Shown piece by piece: positions 56,222 through 64,000 of a DNA stretch of 64,000 nucleotides. The DNA comes from Micromonospora parathelypteridis. Its GTDB lineage: Bacteria; Actinomycetota; Actinomycetes; Mycobacteriales; Micromonosporaceae. Location: assembly GCF_014201145.1 (NCBI RefSeq), contig NZ_JACHDP010000001.1, positions 3,906,001 through 3,970,000 on the forward strand. The letters run 5' to 3'. The notes under the pieces were generated by a model, which was given only the letters and a program-made list of their open reading frames with translations, was not told where the DNA came from and searched no databases. The translations under genes were made by a program, and so were the position numbers. Positions within the stretch are counted from its first letter, which is position 1; every line of letters starts with the position of its first letter.

Positions 56222-56932
56222 ATGACCGACATCGACTGGGCGCGGTTACGCGCCGCCGCCACCGACGCGATGCGGCACGCGTACGCGCCGTACTCGACGT
56301 TCCCGGTCGGCGCGGCCGCGCTGGTCGACGACGGCCGCGTGGTCGTCGGCTGCAACGTGGAGAACGCCGCGTACGGGGTGACGCTCTGCGCCGAGTGCGG
56401 TGTCGTCTCCAGCCTGCACGCCACCGGTGGCGGCCGGATCGTCGCGCTCTCCTGCGTCGACGCCACCGGCGAGCCGCTGATGCCGTGCGGCCGCTGTCGC
56501 CAGCTGCTCTGGGAGCACGGCGGGCCGGAGTGCCTGATCGAGAGCAAGAGCCGCCCGTTGCGGATGGCCGAGCTGCTGCCACACGCCTTCGGCGTGGAGG
56601 ACCTGGAGGCCGTTACCGGGGAGACTCCGGTGCCGGTGGTCCCGGAGCGGCTGGCCGCCTGGCGAGGGCGCGGCACCGTCTTCGTGCACCCGGACATGTC
56701 TGCCGGCCAGCAGGTCTGGACGGCGTACTGGGAACGGTCGGCCGGGGACGACGCCGGTGCCGAGACCGGGGTGCTGGAGGAGGCGCCGAGCTGGGACGAC
56801 CCGGCCGAGGCGATCACCTGGGGACTGGCCCGGACACCGCGGGTGGTGGTGGTCGACGCCACCGGCACCATCTTCTGGGCCGGCGAGGGTGAGCCTCCTT
56901 TGGAGATTCCGGTCCGCTGGTCCGCAGGCTGA
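56222..56932 (+). CDS. cdd: cytidine deaminase with C-terminal extension
   Basis: 236 residues. Deaminates cytidine/deoxycytidine. Zinc site CAE (TLCAECGVV) and PCGRC (MPCGRCRQLL), with the VGAAALVDDGRVVVGCNVENAAYG substrate block. A normal bacterial enzyme is about 130 residues; here about 100 follow (VPERLAAWRGRGTVFVHPDMSAGQQ ... VVVVDATGTIFWAGEGEPPLE). The extension is beta-rich and contains no catalytic residues I recognise. It follows the transporter operon by 88 bp. Salvage role with deoA downstream. Confidence 0.94.
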   Translation: MTDIDWARLRAAATDAMRHAYAPYSTFPVGAAALVDDGRVVVGCNVENAAYGVTLCAECGVVSSLHATGGGRIVALSCVDATGEPLMPCGRCRQLLWEHGGPECLIESKSRPLRMAELLPHAFGVEDLEAVTGETPVPVVPERLAAWRGRGTVFVHPDMSAGQQVWTAYWERSAGDDAGAETGVLEEAPSWDDPAEAITWGLARTPRVVVVDATGTIFWAGEGEPPLEIPVRWSAG

Positions 56933-56985
56933 CCCCAACTCCGGGAGCGACGGCACCTCAAGGCCGCGAGGCCGCCCCGCGCCGC

Positions 56986-57063
56986 CATGATCGTGCTCGA
57001 TCGTGGAAGTAGTCCCAACCTCGCGACACGAGGGGACTACATCCTGGTTCGAGCGCGATCATG
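56986..57063. repeat. 78-bp imperfect palindrome between cdd and deoA
   Basis: Outer CATGATCG and inner GCTCGA, GGA and GTAGTCCC blocks pair with their complements on the other arm around a short centre (CGACACG). About 30 of 38 arm positions match. CCTCG/CGAGG adds an inner pairing. No coding frame. It is a second member, in form but not sequence, of the large-palindrome type seen at 897-976. Confidence 0.7.
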
Positions 57064-57127
57064 AGGGTCGCCGAGCGGCGGGCACGGCCCTGGACGGATT
57101 CACAACGACGTGAGAAGGAACCACAGA

Positions 57128-58408
57128 GTGAGTGCTTTTGCTGCTGTTGACGTCATTCGGGTCAAGCGGGACGGGGGTGTGCTGTCGGACGCGCAGATCG
57201 ACTGGGTGGTCGACGCGTACACCCGGGGGGTCGTCGCCGACGAGCAGATGTCCGCGCTGGCGATGGCGATCCTGCTCAACGGCATGACCGGGCCGGAGAT
57301 CGCCCGGTGGACCGCCGCGATGATCGCGAGCGGTGAGCGGCTGGACCTTTCGGCGGTACGCCGGCCGACGGTCGACAAGCATTCCACCGGTGGCGTCGGC
57401 GACAAGATCACTCTGCCGCTCACCCCGCTGGTGGCGGCGTGCGGAGCTGCCGTGCCGCAGCTCAGCGGCCGCGGTCTCGGGCACACCGGCGGCACATTGG
57501 ACAAGTTGGAGTCCATCCCGGGCTGGCGGGCCACGGTGAGCAACGACGAGTTCATCGCCCAGCTGGACGAGGTCGGCGCGGTGATCTGCGCGGCCGGCGC
57601 CGGGCTCGCCCCCGCCGACCGCAAGCTGTACGCGCTGCGCGACGTGACCGGCACCGTGGAGGCGATCCCGTTGATCGCCAGCTCGATCATGAGCAAGAAG
57701 ATCGCCGAAGGCACCGGCGCCCTGGTCCTCGACGTCAAGGTCGGCTCGGGCGCCTTCATGAAGTCCGTCGACCAGGCCCGCGAACTGGCCCGCACCATGG
57801 TCGAGTTGGGCGGTGCGCACGGTGTGCGGACGGTCGCCCTGCTCACCGACATGTCCACCCCGCTCGGCCTGGCGATCGGCAACGCGGTCGAGGTGACCGA
57901 GTCGGTCGAGGTGCTGGCCGGAGGTGGGCCGGCCGACGTGGTGGAGCTGACGCTGGCCCTGGCCCGGGAGATGCTCGACGCCGCCGGCCTGCCGGACGCC
58001 GATCCGGCTGCCGCGCTGCGCGACGGCCGGGCCATGGACTCCTGGCGGGCGATGGTCCGGGCGCAGGGCGGCGACCCGGACGCGCCGATGCCAGCTGCCG
58101 CCGAGGTCGAGGTGGTCCGCGCCGAGCAGGACGGGCACGTCGCGGCCGTCGACGCGTACGCCATGGGGGTTGCGGCGTGGCGGCTCGGCGCGGGTCGGGC
58201 CCGCAAGGAGGACCCGGTCAGCGTGCCGGCCGGTGTGGTGTTGCACAAGCGGCCGGGCGACGCGGTGCGGGCCGGTGACCCCCTGTACGAGCTGCGCGCC
58301 GAGGACGCGTCGCGGATTCCGGCGGCGCTCGCCGAGGCCGCGAACGCGGTGCGGATCGCGTCGACCGCGCCGGCGTCGACGCCGCTGGTCATCGAGCGCA
58401 TCGGCTGA
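57128..58408 (+). CDS. deoA: thymidine phosphorylase/pyrimidine-nucleoside phosphorylase
   Basis: 426 residues, nucleoside phosphorylase-II family. Splits thymidine (and probably uridine) to base and sugar-1-phosphate. VKRDGGVLSDAQIDW, KHSTGGVGDKITLPL (family signature with substrate residues), GRGLGHTGGTLDKLESIPG, and ASSIMSKKIAEGTGALVLDVK are all present. GTG with AAGGAACC upstream. It follows the cdd gene and the 78-bp palindrome, and probably belongs to the same salvage group. Confidence 0.96.
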   Translation: MSAFAAVDVIRVKRDGGVLSDAQIDWVVDAYTRGVVADEQMSALAMAILLNGMTGPEIARWTAAMIASGERLDLSAVRRPTVDKHSTGGVGDKITLPLTPLVAACGAAVPQLSGRGLGHTGGTLDKLESIPGWRATVSNDEFIAQLDEVGAVICAAGAGLAPADRKLYALRDVTGTVEAIPLIASSIMSKKIAEGTGALVLDVKVGSGAFMKSVDQARELARTMVELGGAHGVRTVALLTDMSTPLGLAIGNAVEVTESVEVLAGGGPADVVELTLALAREMLDAAGLPDADPAAALRDGRAMDSWRAMVRAQGGDPDAPMPAAAEVEVVRAEQDGHVAAVDAYAMGVAAWRLGAGRARKEDPVSVPAGVVLHKRPGDAVRAGDPLYELRAEDASRIPAALAEAANAVRIASTAPASTPLVIERIG

Positions 58409-58518
58409 TTGGACGCGGGCCGCCCTGGCGTGGTGCCGGTCACCTGGGAGCGCTATTGTCGCAGGCCAAGGGGGGATAACCGGCCTTGCGCCGGCGCGAG
58501 CAGACAGGAAGATCCGCC

Positions 58519-59199
58519 GTGACCGTTGCTGCCCCCGACCCACGTGAGGTGCGCGAGGCGAGCCTGGACGAGCTGTCCCGGCTGGGCCTACCGTTGCCGC
58601 CGGCCCAGTTTCCGCTGGTCTGGGAGCCGGGCGACGAGATCGACCTGCGCCCCACGGCGGAGATCGAGGCACGGATCGCCGTGCTGCATCTGATCCTGGC
58701 CCGCTGCTTCGGGATGCCCCCGCAGGCGGCGATGAGCTGGCTGCTCGGTTCGCACCTGGTCGAGATGGTCACCCCGCCGGAGTGGCAGTTCGTGATGGGC
58801 GGCAAGGGCGATCACCGCTCGTTCGTGCTGCACCACGACGCGCTCTTCGCGCTTGCGTGGGTGCTCGGGCTGAGCAAGCAGCTCGACCCCACCCTGGCCG
58901 TCGACGAGCGACTGGTCGAGCGGCTGCCGCACATCGCCGAGGGGGAGACGTTTCCCCGGTGGCGTTCCCGGATCCTCACGGCGCCGCAGCACCCGGCCGA
59001 CGCCGCCGCCCTGCTCGACCTGCACTACTGCCTGGACTGGGCCTATCTGGAGACCGAGCGCAGCGGCCGGCGGGTGCCGGGCCTGATCGACGCGAACGCG
59101 ATCGGGCAGCGGCGCTGGGCGCTGGAGTGGGCGGTGATCCTGCGCGGGCCGTACCACGACGAGCCGCCCGGCTGGGAAGAGGTCGACCTCTCCACCTGA
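58519..59199 (+). CDS. DUF4272-like protein
   Basis: 226 residues. REASLDELSRLGLPLPPAQFPLVWEPGDEIDLRPTAEIEARIAVLHLIL resembles the DUF4272 pattern of an N-terminal helix, the 'LP' block and a conserved R..EI..R...L. I assign the family from memory only. Further WVLGLSKQLDP and RSRILTAPQHPADAAALLDLHYCLDWAY are typical of a helical protein. GTG with AGGAAGA upstream. It converges with the methyltransferase gene, 2 bp apart. Function unknown. Confidence 0.75.
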   Translation: MTVAAPDPREVREASLDELSRLGLPLPPAQFPLVWEPGDEIDLRPTAEIEARIAVLHLILARCFGMPPQAAMSWLLGSHLVEMVTPPEWQFVMGGKGDHRSFVLHHDALFALAWVLGLSKQLDPTLAVDERLVERLPHIAEGETFPRWRSRILTAPQHPADAAALLDLHYCLDWAYLETERSGRRVPGLIDANAIGQRRWALEWAVILRGPYHDEPPGWEEVDLST

Positions 59200-59201
59200 G
59201 C

Positions 59202-60068
59202 TCAGCGAGGTCGGTACGCGTCCACCCGAACCGCCACGGTCACCCGGACCGGCTCGGGCAGCGCGGCCAGGCGGGCGGTGAGCGCGCCCGGCTCGGTGTG
59301 CCACGCGTTCGGGCCCATCCCGACCAGGGTGGCGACCTCTGGCCGGGTCAGGGTCAGCTCCGCCCGGTGCACCGCCGAGCTGACCGGTGTGAAGTGCGCG
59401 CCCAGGCTGCCGGTCACCCGGTCGGCCTTGTCCGGATCCACCCGGAGCAGGTCGAGGGCACCCACCAGCTCGGTGAGGTGGTCGGTGTCGGGCGTGACCA
59501 CCAGCAGCGAGCCGGCCGGGTCGAGCACCCGGTGGAACTCCGGCCCGTTACGTGGGGCGAAGACGTTCAGCAGCACGGCGGTCGAGGCGTCCGCGAGCGG
59601 CAGCCGCTGCCAGGTGTCGGCGAGCGCCGCGGCGGCCCGGGGGTGCGCGCGGGCCGCGCGGCGCAGCGCCGGCTTGGACACGTCCAGGGCCAGGCCCACG
59701 GCGTCCGGCAGCGCCGCCAGCACCGCGCCGAGGTACCGGCCGGTGCCGGCACCGGCATCCACCACCAGGGGGTACGCCCCGAAGCCCTCGGTCGTGTCCA
59801 GCCGGGCGACGGCCTCCGTCGCGGCGCTGGCGAGGGCATCCGAGATGAGGTCGTAGTGCCCGGCGGCCTGGAAGTCCGCCCGTGCGACGACCATCTCGGC
59901 CGTGTCCCCGACGTGTGGGGTGCGACCGGTGAGCAGGTTGACGTAGCCCTGGCGGGCGACGTCGAAGCTGTGCCGGCGCGGGCAGCGCAGCGACCTCAGG
60001 TCGGGGGCCTGCTCCAGGGGCTCGCCGCAGACCGGGCAGCGCAACCGGTCGACGATGCGTGGGTCCAC
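59202..60068 (-). CDS. 23S rRNA (guanine-N1)-methyltransferase, RlmA/TlrB-like
   Basis: 288 residues. N-terminal zinc ribbon C11-x2-C14...C29-x3-H33 (LRCPVCGEP, LRCPRRHSFD), then the family's GYVNLL, then a Rossmann SAM domain with VVDAGAGTGRYLG. These features fit RlmA, which methylates G745 or G748 in helix 35 of 23S rRNA. Gram-positive members act on G748; in Streptomyces fradiae TlrB (RlmA-II) gives tylosin resistance together with TlrD. Whether this gene gives resistance cannot be told. GTG start. Confidence 0.92.
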   Translation of the reverse strand: MDPRIVDRLRCPVCGEPLEQAPDLRSLRCPRRHSFDVARQGYVNLLTGRTPHVGDTAEMVVARADFQAAGHYDLISDALASAATEAVARLDTTEGFGAYPLVVDAGAGTGRYLGAVLAALPDAVGLALDVSKPALRRAARAHPRAAAALADTWQRLPLADASTAVLLNVFAPRNGPEFHRVLDPAGSLLVVTPDTDHLTELVGALDLLRVDPDKADRVTGSLGAHFTPVSSAVHRAELTLTRPEVATLVGMGPNAWHTEPGALTARLAALPEPVRVTVAVRVDAYRPR

Positions 60069-60217
60069 GTCAGGTCGCCGCCGGGTGGTGTCGCGGGCGG
60101 TCCGTCACCGTCGTGCTTCCATGCCGCTCAGCCTAGTTCGGGCCGGTCCGGGTCGGCTTCGAGACCTGCGGTGCCCTCCCGCACCCCTGCGGGTACGGCG
60201 CTGACTAGGGTCTGAGC

Positions 60218-61291
60218 ATGGTCGCGACTATCCGGTATGAGGACATCGTCAAGGTTCCGAAGGCGCTGCTGCACGACCACCTCGACGGCGGGCTGCGGCC
60301 GGCGACGATCGTCGATCTGGCTGCCGAGGTTGGCCACGAGCTGCCCACCACCGATCCTGAGGCGCTCGGCCGCTGGTTCGTGGACGCGGCGGACTCCGGC
60401 TCGCTGGAGCGTTACCTCGAAACGTTCGCGCACACCGTGGCGGTCATGCAGACCCCACCCGCGCTGCGTCGGGTGGCCCGCGAGTGTGCGCTGGACCTGG
60501 CCGCCGACGGAGTGGTCTACGCCGAGGTGCGCTTCGCCCCGGAGCAGCACCTGGAGCAGGATCTGAGCCTGGACGAGGTGGTCGAGGCGGTGCTGGCCGG
60601 GTTCGCCGAAGGCACTGCCCAGGCTGTCGAGGCGGGCCTGACCATCCGGGTGGGCACGCTGCTCACCGCGATGCGCCACGCCGCCCGTTCACAGGAGATC
60701 GCCGAGCTGGCCGTTCGGCACCGGGACGCCGGGGTGGTCGGCTTCGACATCGCCGGCGCCGAGGCGGGCTTTCCGCCCACCCGGCACCTGGACGCCTTCG
60801 AGTACCTGCAGCGGGAGAACTTCCACTTCACCATCCACGCCGGCGAGGCGTTCGGTCTGCCGTCGATCTGGCAGGCGATCCAGTGGTGCGGAGCGGACCG
60901 GCTCGGTCACGGGGTGCGGATCGTCGACGACATCGCCCCGGACGGTGGGCTCGGCCGGCTGGCCGCGTACGTCCGGGACAAGCGGATCCCGCTGGAGCTG
61001 TGCCCCTCCTCGAACGTGCAGACCGGTGCGGTGGCCTCGATCGCGGACCACCCGATCGGTCTCCTGCGGGACCTGCGCTTCCGGGCCACCGTCAACACCG
61101 ACAACCGGCTGATGAGCGGCACCTCGATGTCGCGGGAGATGGCGCTGTTGGTGGAGACGTTCGGCTACGGCTGGAAGGAGCTGCAGTGGTTCACGATCAA
61201 CGCGATGAAGAGCGCCTTCATCCCGTTCGACGAACGACTGCGGATCATCGATGAGGTGATCAAGCCGGCGTACGCCAGGCTGCTGGCCTGA
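60218..61291 (+). CDS. add: adenosine deaminase
   Basis: 357 residues. Deaminates adenosine to inosine. HDHLDGG (metal-binding His19, His21), HAGEAFG, GHGVRI, SSNVQT and NTDN in order along the barrel. TAGGGT at 60206-60211 lies six bases before the ATG, a leaderless layout; no SD is present. It is convergent with udk, 3 bp apart. Part of the salvage group with cdd, deoA, udk and the transporter. Confidence 0.96.
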   Translation: MVATIRYEDIVKVPKALLHDHLDGGLRPATIVDLAAEVGHELPTTDPEALGRWFVDAADSGSLERYLETFAHTVAVMQTPPALRRVARECALDLAADGVVYAEVRFAPEQHLEQDLSLDEVVEAVLAGFAEGTAQAVEAGLTIRVGTLLTAMRHAARSQEIAELAVRHRDAGVVGFDIAGAEAGFPPTRHLDAFEYLQRENFHFTIHAGEAFGLPSIWQAIQWCGADRLGHGVRIVDDIAPDGGLGRLAAYVRDKRIPLELCPSSNVQTGAVASIADHPIGLLRDLRFRATVNTDNRLMSGTSMSREMALLVETFGYGWKELQWFTINAMKSAFIPFDERLRIIDEVIKPAYARLLA

Positions 61292-61294
61292 GGG

Positions 61295-61897
61295 TCAGCC
61301 GTGCGGGTGGCCGGCGAGCAGGCCGGCCACCCGGTGCAGCACCTCCCGGGCACGGGCCGCCTCCGCGCCCAACCCGGTCTGCCGGCGCAGCACCGCGGGC
61401 TCGGCCCGGAGCAGCGCGACGCCGCGCCGGACGAGCACCCGGGGCGCCTTGCGCTGCTCGGACAGGTCGCGGGCCAGCCGACGCAGGAAGGTTGCCCCGC
61501 GCGGTCGGCGCAGCGCGTACGCCCCGGCGAGCAGTCCCCGGCGACGGCACTCCTCGACGATCTCGGCGGCGAAGATCCCTTCAGCCACGAAAAGTGGCGA
61601 TCCGGCGACATCAAATGGCCGGGTGGCCACCCGTCGATCTGCGCCGATTGCATAAACCGGCACATCAGCCCGGCCCTCACGAGCTAGTCGGGCAATGATT
61701 TCGACTGCTGAGGGGGCATCCCAGGACTGCGGCGATTCCCAATCCACCTGGCCGTTTCGTCGCGGCAACGTAGGGTCATCGCCGTTCTTGTAGAAGTCGT
61801 CCAAGCAGAGCACCGGCAAGCCGGTTTGCTGTGCAATGTACGACTTTCCGGACCCAGAAGGGCCCGCGAGCAGGACAACGCGGTGCGGATGTTCCAT
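61295..61897 (-). CDS. udk: uridine kinase-like P-loop kinase
   Basis: 200 residues. P-loop GPSGSGKS (12-19), then CLDDFYKNGDDPTLPRRNG with the DD.. motif of uridine/cytidine kinases, and DWESPQSWD. It phosphorylates uridine/cytidine to UMP/CMP in salvage. The C-terminal half is Arg/Ala-rich and shorter than classic Udk (about 210-230). Lid residues RPRGATFLRRLARDL are present. Last gene of the nucleoside group; the conservon gene starts 193 bp away in the opposite direction. Confidence 0.88.
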   Translation of the reverse strand: MEHPHRVVLLAGPSGSGKSYIAQQTGLPVLCLDDFYKNGDDPTLPRRNGQVDWESPQSWDAPSAVEIIARLAREGRADVPVYAIGADRRVATRPFDVAGSPLFVAEGIFAAEIVEECRRRGLLAGAYALRRPRGATFLRRLARDLSEQRKAPRVLVRRGVALLRAEPAVLRRQTGLGAEAARAREVLHRVAGLLAGHPHG

Positions 61898-62090
61898 TAC
61901 CTTGAGTTACTCCGGCCAGACGGACTGCTATCAAATCGCATCAACATCTCATCACACCTTCGGTAGGTGACAACCTGGGCTTTCTTCTTGTCGACCGGCG
62001 TGATGGAATCTCGGGGGTCCGACCCGCCGGGTCGGTCGCTGGGCGTTGCCCGGGGCAACGCGTTGAAGCTGTAATCGCGAGGGCGGTGAC

Positions 62091-64000
62091 GTGAGCAAAC
62101 GGCCAAAGACGGCGGGCTCCTTCCTGTCGCGGCTGCGCCGGCCGGCCAGCCGGCTCCGGGACATGCCGATCTGGTCCAAGCTCGGTCTAATCATGATCGT
62201 GCCGACCATCGCCACGGTCGTGGTGGGCACCAGTGGTCTTGTCGACCACGTGGAGACGCTCAACAATGCCAACCGAGCCGGCGACCTGGCCCGACTGTCG
62301 AGCTATTCGGGCAACCTGGTCGACACGCTGCAGGACGAGCGGACCGCCGCTGTGCTGCTGCTGGGGGCGGACGGGACGCAGCCGACGGCGCAGTACCAGG
62401 AGGCCTACAACCGGGTGAACTCCCGGGTGGACCAGGAGACGCGCCCCTATCGGCAGCAGCGGGCCGAGGTTGAGGACCTGCCGGGCAGCCTCGAGACTCT
62501 GCTCGACGGCATCGACCGGAACCTGCAGGACCTGTCGGGCATCCGCAGTCAGGTGTTCAACGGCAAGCTCGCGCTCACCGAGACCGTCCAGGCGTACGAG
62601 GGTCTGATCAGTGACCTGCTCGCCATCCGGGACTCGGCCACGCAGCTCGCCGGCGACAACGACCTGAGCGACCGGATGCGCGCCGCCGCGGCGGTCGCCC
62701 GGGAGAAGGAGTTCCTCGCCGCACGCCGGGTCGTGGTCCACCGCGCGCTGGGCGTCAAGGGTGGGCAACGCCTCACCCCGGCCCTGCGCACCGACTACAT
62801 CGCCAGCGGCACCGGTCAGCAGCAGGCGCTGCAGAGCTTCAAGGCCGTCGCCACCCCGGAGGACGCGAAGTTCCACGACCAGACGGTCGCGGGCGGTGAC
62901 CGTCGGGAGGCACAGAACTACACCGGCTGGATCGACGGCAACACCACCGGCGACATGCGCGGCGCGCCGTTCAAGGCGGACCAGTGGGAGGCCGCCATGA
63001 CGGCCAACGCCAAGCTGATCCGCACCGTTGAGCAGAAGCTCGACGGCGAAGTGGTCGCCGGCGCCGAGAACCTCCGCTCGGACGTCCAGCGCCAGGTGTT
63101 CCTGGAGACCGGCCTGCTGCTCAGCATGCTGCTGCTGGCCATCCTCTTCGCGTACCTGGTCGCCCGCTCCATGGCCCGCTCACTGCGTGAGCTGCGGCAG
63201 GGTGCCCTGTCCGTCGCCCAGTACGGCCTGCCCCAGGCAGTGGCCCGACTGCGCGACCCGCAGGTCGTCGGGCAACTCTCCCCGGTGCAGCTGGCGAACC
63301 AGATCGCCGAGCCGCTGCCGGTCCGCAGCAAGGACGAGTTCGGCCAGGTGACCGAGGCGTTCAACGCCGTCCACCTGGAAGCCGTCCGTACGGCCGCCGA
63401 GCAGGCCGCACTGCGCGCCTCCGTCGCGACCATGTTCGTCAACCTGGCCCGCCGTTCGCAGATCCTGGTCGACCGCCTCATCGGGCACCTCGACCGGCTG
63501 GAGCGCGGCGAAGAGGACCCGGACCGGCTGGCCGAGCTGTTCCAGCTCGACCACCTCGCCACCCGGATGCGCCGCAACGACGAGAACCTGCTGGTGCTCG
63601 CCGGTGCCGACTCCACCCGTGTGCAGCGTGAGCCGGCCGCCCTCATCGACGTGCTGCGCGCCGCGCAGTCCGAGGTCGAGCACTACACCCGGATCGAGTT
63701 CGGTGTCATCGACCGTGACATCGAGGTCGCCGCGCACGCGGTCAACGACCTGGTGCACCTCGTCGCCGAGCTGTTCGACAACGCCACCGCGTTCTCTCCG
63801 CCCGACTCCCAGGTGATGGTCGAGGCCCGCCGGGTCGGCGACCGCTCCTCGCTCTACGTCGAGGACCGCGGTATCGGCATCAGCGCCGAGCAGTTGCACG
63901 ACCTCAACGAGCGGCTCGCGACGCCGCCGCAGGTGGACGTCGCCGTGTCCCGGATGATGGGCCTCGTCGTGGTCGCCCGGCTGGCGTCCCGGCACGGTGT
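62091..64000 (+). CDS. CvnA-like nitrate-sensor histidine kinase, 3' end missing
   Basis: The frame is open from GTG to the right edge (about 636 residues), so the C-terminus lies outside. After a basic N-terminus come a membrane span (LIMIVPTIATVVVGTSG, about residues 27-50), an extracytoplasmic nitrate/nitrite-sensing (NIT)-type helical domain (60-325), a second span (about 340-358) and a HAMP-like linker. There is a helical dimerisation region (NLARRSQILVDRL) and an ATPase domain with N box ELFDNATAFSPP (about 559) and G1 box VEDRGIGIS. These are CvnA features; conservons continue with a roadblock protein, a DUF742 protein and a small GTPase downstream. No phosphoacceptor His is obvious in the canonical H-E-x-x-x-P form. 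Confidence 0.9.
   Translation, partial: MSKRPKTAGSFLSRLRRPASRLRDMPIWSKLGLIMIVPTIATVVVGTSGLVDHVETLNNANRAGDLARLSSYSGNLVDTLQDERTAAVLLLGADGTQPTAQYQEAYNRVNSRVDQETRPYRQQRAEVEDLPGSLETLLDGIDRNLQDLSGIRSQVFNGKLALTETVQAYEGLISDLLAIRDSATQLAGDNDLSDRMRAAAAVAREKEFLAARRVVVHRALGVKGGQRLTPALRTDYIASGTGQQQALQSFKAVATPEDAKFHDQTVAGGDRREAQNYTGWIDGNTTGDMRGAPFKADQWEAAMTANAKLIRTVEQKLDGEVVAGAENLRSDVQRQVFLETGLLLSMLLLAILFAYLVARSMARSLRELRQGALSVAQYGLPQAVARLRDPQVVGQLSPVQLANQIAEPLPVRSKDEFGQVTEAFNAVHLEAVRTAAEQAALRASVATMFVNLARRSQILVDRLIGHLDRLERGEEDPDRLAELFQLDHLATRMRRNDENLLVLAGADSTRVQREPAALIDVLRAAQSEVEHYTRIEFGVIDRDIEVAAHAVNDLVHLVAELFDNATAFSPPDSQVMVEARRVGDRSSLYVEDRGIGISAEQLHDLNERLATPPQVDVAVSRMMGLVVVARLASRHG

Overview
The window looks like chromosomal core and near-core DNA from a high-GC actinomycete, most likely Micromonospora or a close relative. 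The reasons are the very high GC content with strong third-position G/C, frequent GTG starts, and leaderless promoters in which a TAGGCT-like -10 box sits about 6 nt before the start codon. Actinobacterial families also point this way: a GlpR/SepX-like membrane protein, DUF4383 proteins, a CvnA-type sensor kinase, and Rv1002c-Rv1018c-like gene content (protein mannosyltransferase, rsmI, metG, tatD, ksgA, ispE, glmU, prs, rplY, pth). I see no prophage, insertion sequence, integrase, CRISPR array or biosynthetic cluster.

Layout. 1-1314: 3' end of a GlpR/SepX-like gene, an 80-bp palindromic element and tRNA-Ala(CGC). 1668-12226: the most accessory part, with a secreted RHS/YD-repeat protein lacking a recognisable toxin domain, a Gfo/Idh/MocA oxidoreductase, a secreted HAF-repeat protein, an orphan phosphopantetheinyl transferase, and a coupled secreted pair (von Willebrand A protein plus partner). 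12569-24699: housekeeping block with pmt, rsmI, a Pro-rich membrane protein, metG, tatD, ksgA, ispE and an ABC-F ATPase. 24802-27905: two DUF4383 paralogues, a TetR regulator and a fatty-acid desaturase with a palindromic operator candidate. 28152-32622: tRNA-Gln(UUG), glmU, prs, rplY, pth. 32788-38134: sulfate assimilation (cysQ, cysD, cysN) and galactose genes (galK-galE). 38329-42992: a CorC-like CBS protein, trpS, a 2H phosphoesterase, a YihY protein, a small GntR regulator and an acidic unknown protein. 43147-49840: alpha-glucoside/maltose locus (GH13 enzyme, LacI regulator, binding protein, two permeases, no ATPase). 50521-61897: nucleoside uptake and salvage (BMP-type ABC transporter, cytidine deaminase, thymidine phosphorylase, adenosine deaminase, uridine kinase) with a DUF4272 protein and an RlmA/TlrB-like methyltransferase. 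62091-64000: 5' part of a nitrate-sensor-type histidine kinase that runs off the window.

How the genes work together. The LacI regulator probably controls the divergent binding protein-permease operon and the downstream glucosidase, and the transporter must borrow an ATPase encoded elsewhere. The BMP-type importer feeds nucleosides to the four salvage enzymes beside it. CysD/CysN activate sulfate, and CysQ removes the 3'-phosphoadenosine-type by-product of this pathway. I found no clear undescribed multi-gene system. The best leads are non-coding or architectural: dispersed repeats that sit between genes while keeping ATGA start/stop overlaps, large near-perfect palindromes, a CTG start codon, a leaderless 22-codon ORF coupled to ispE, and an RHS protein ending in a hydrophobic Ala/Gly tail where a toxin would be expected.
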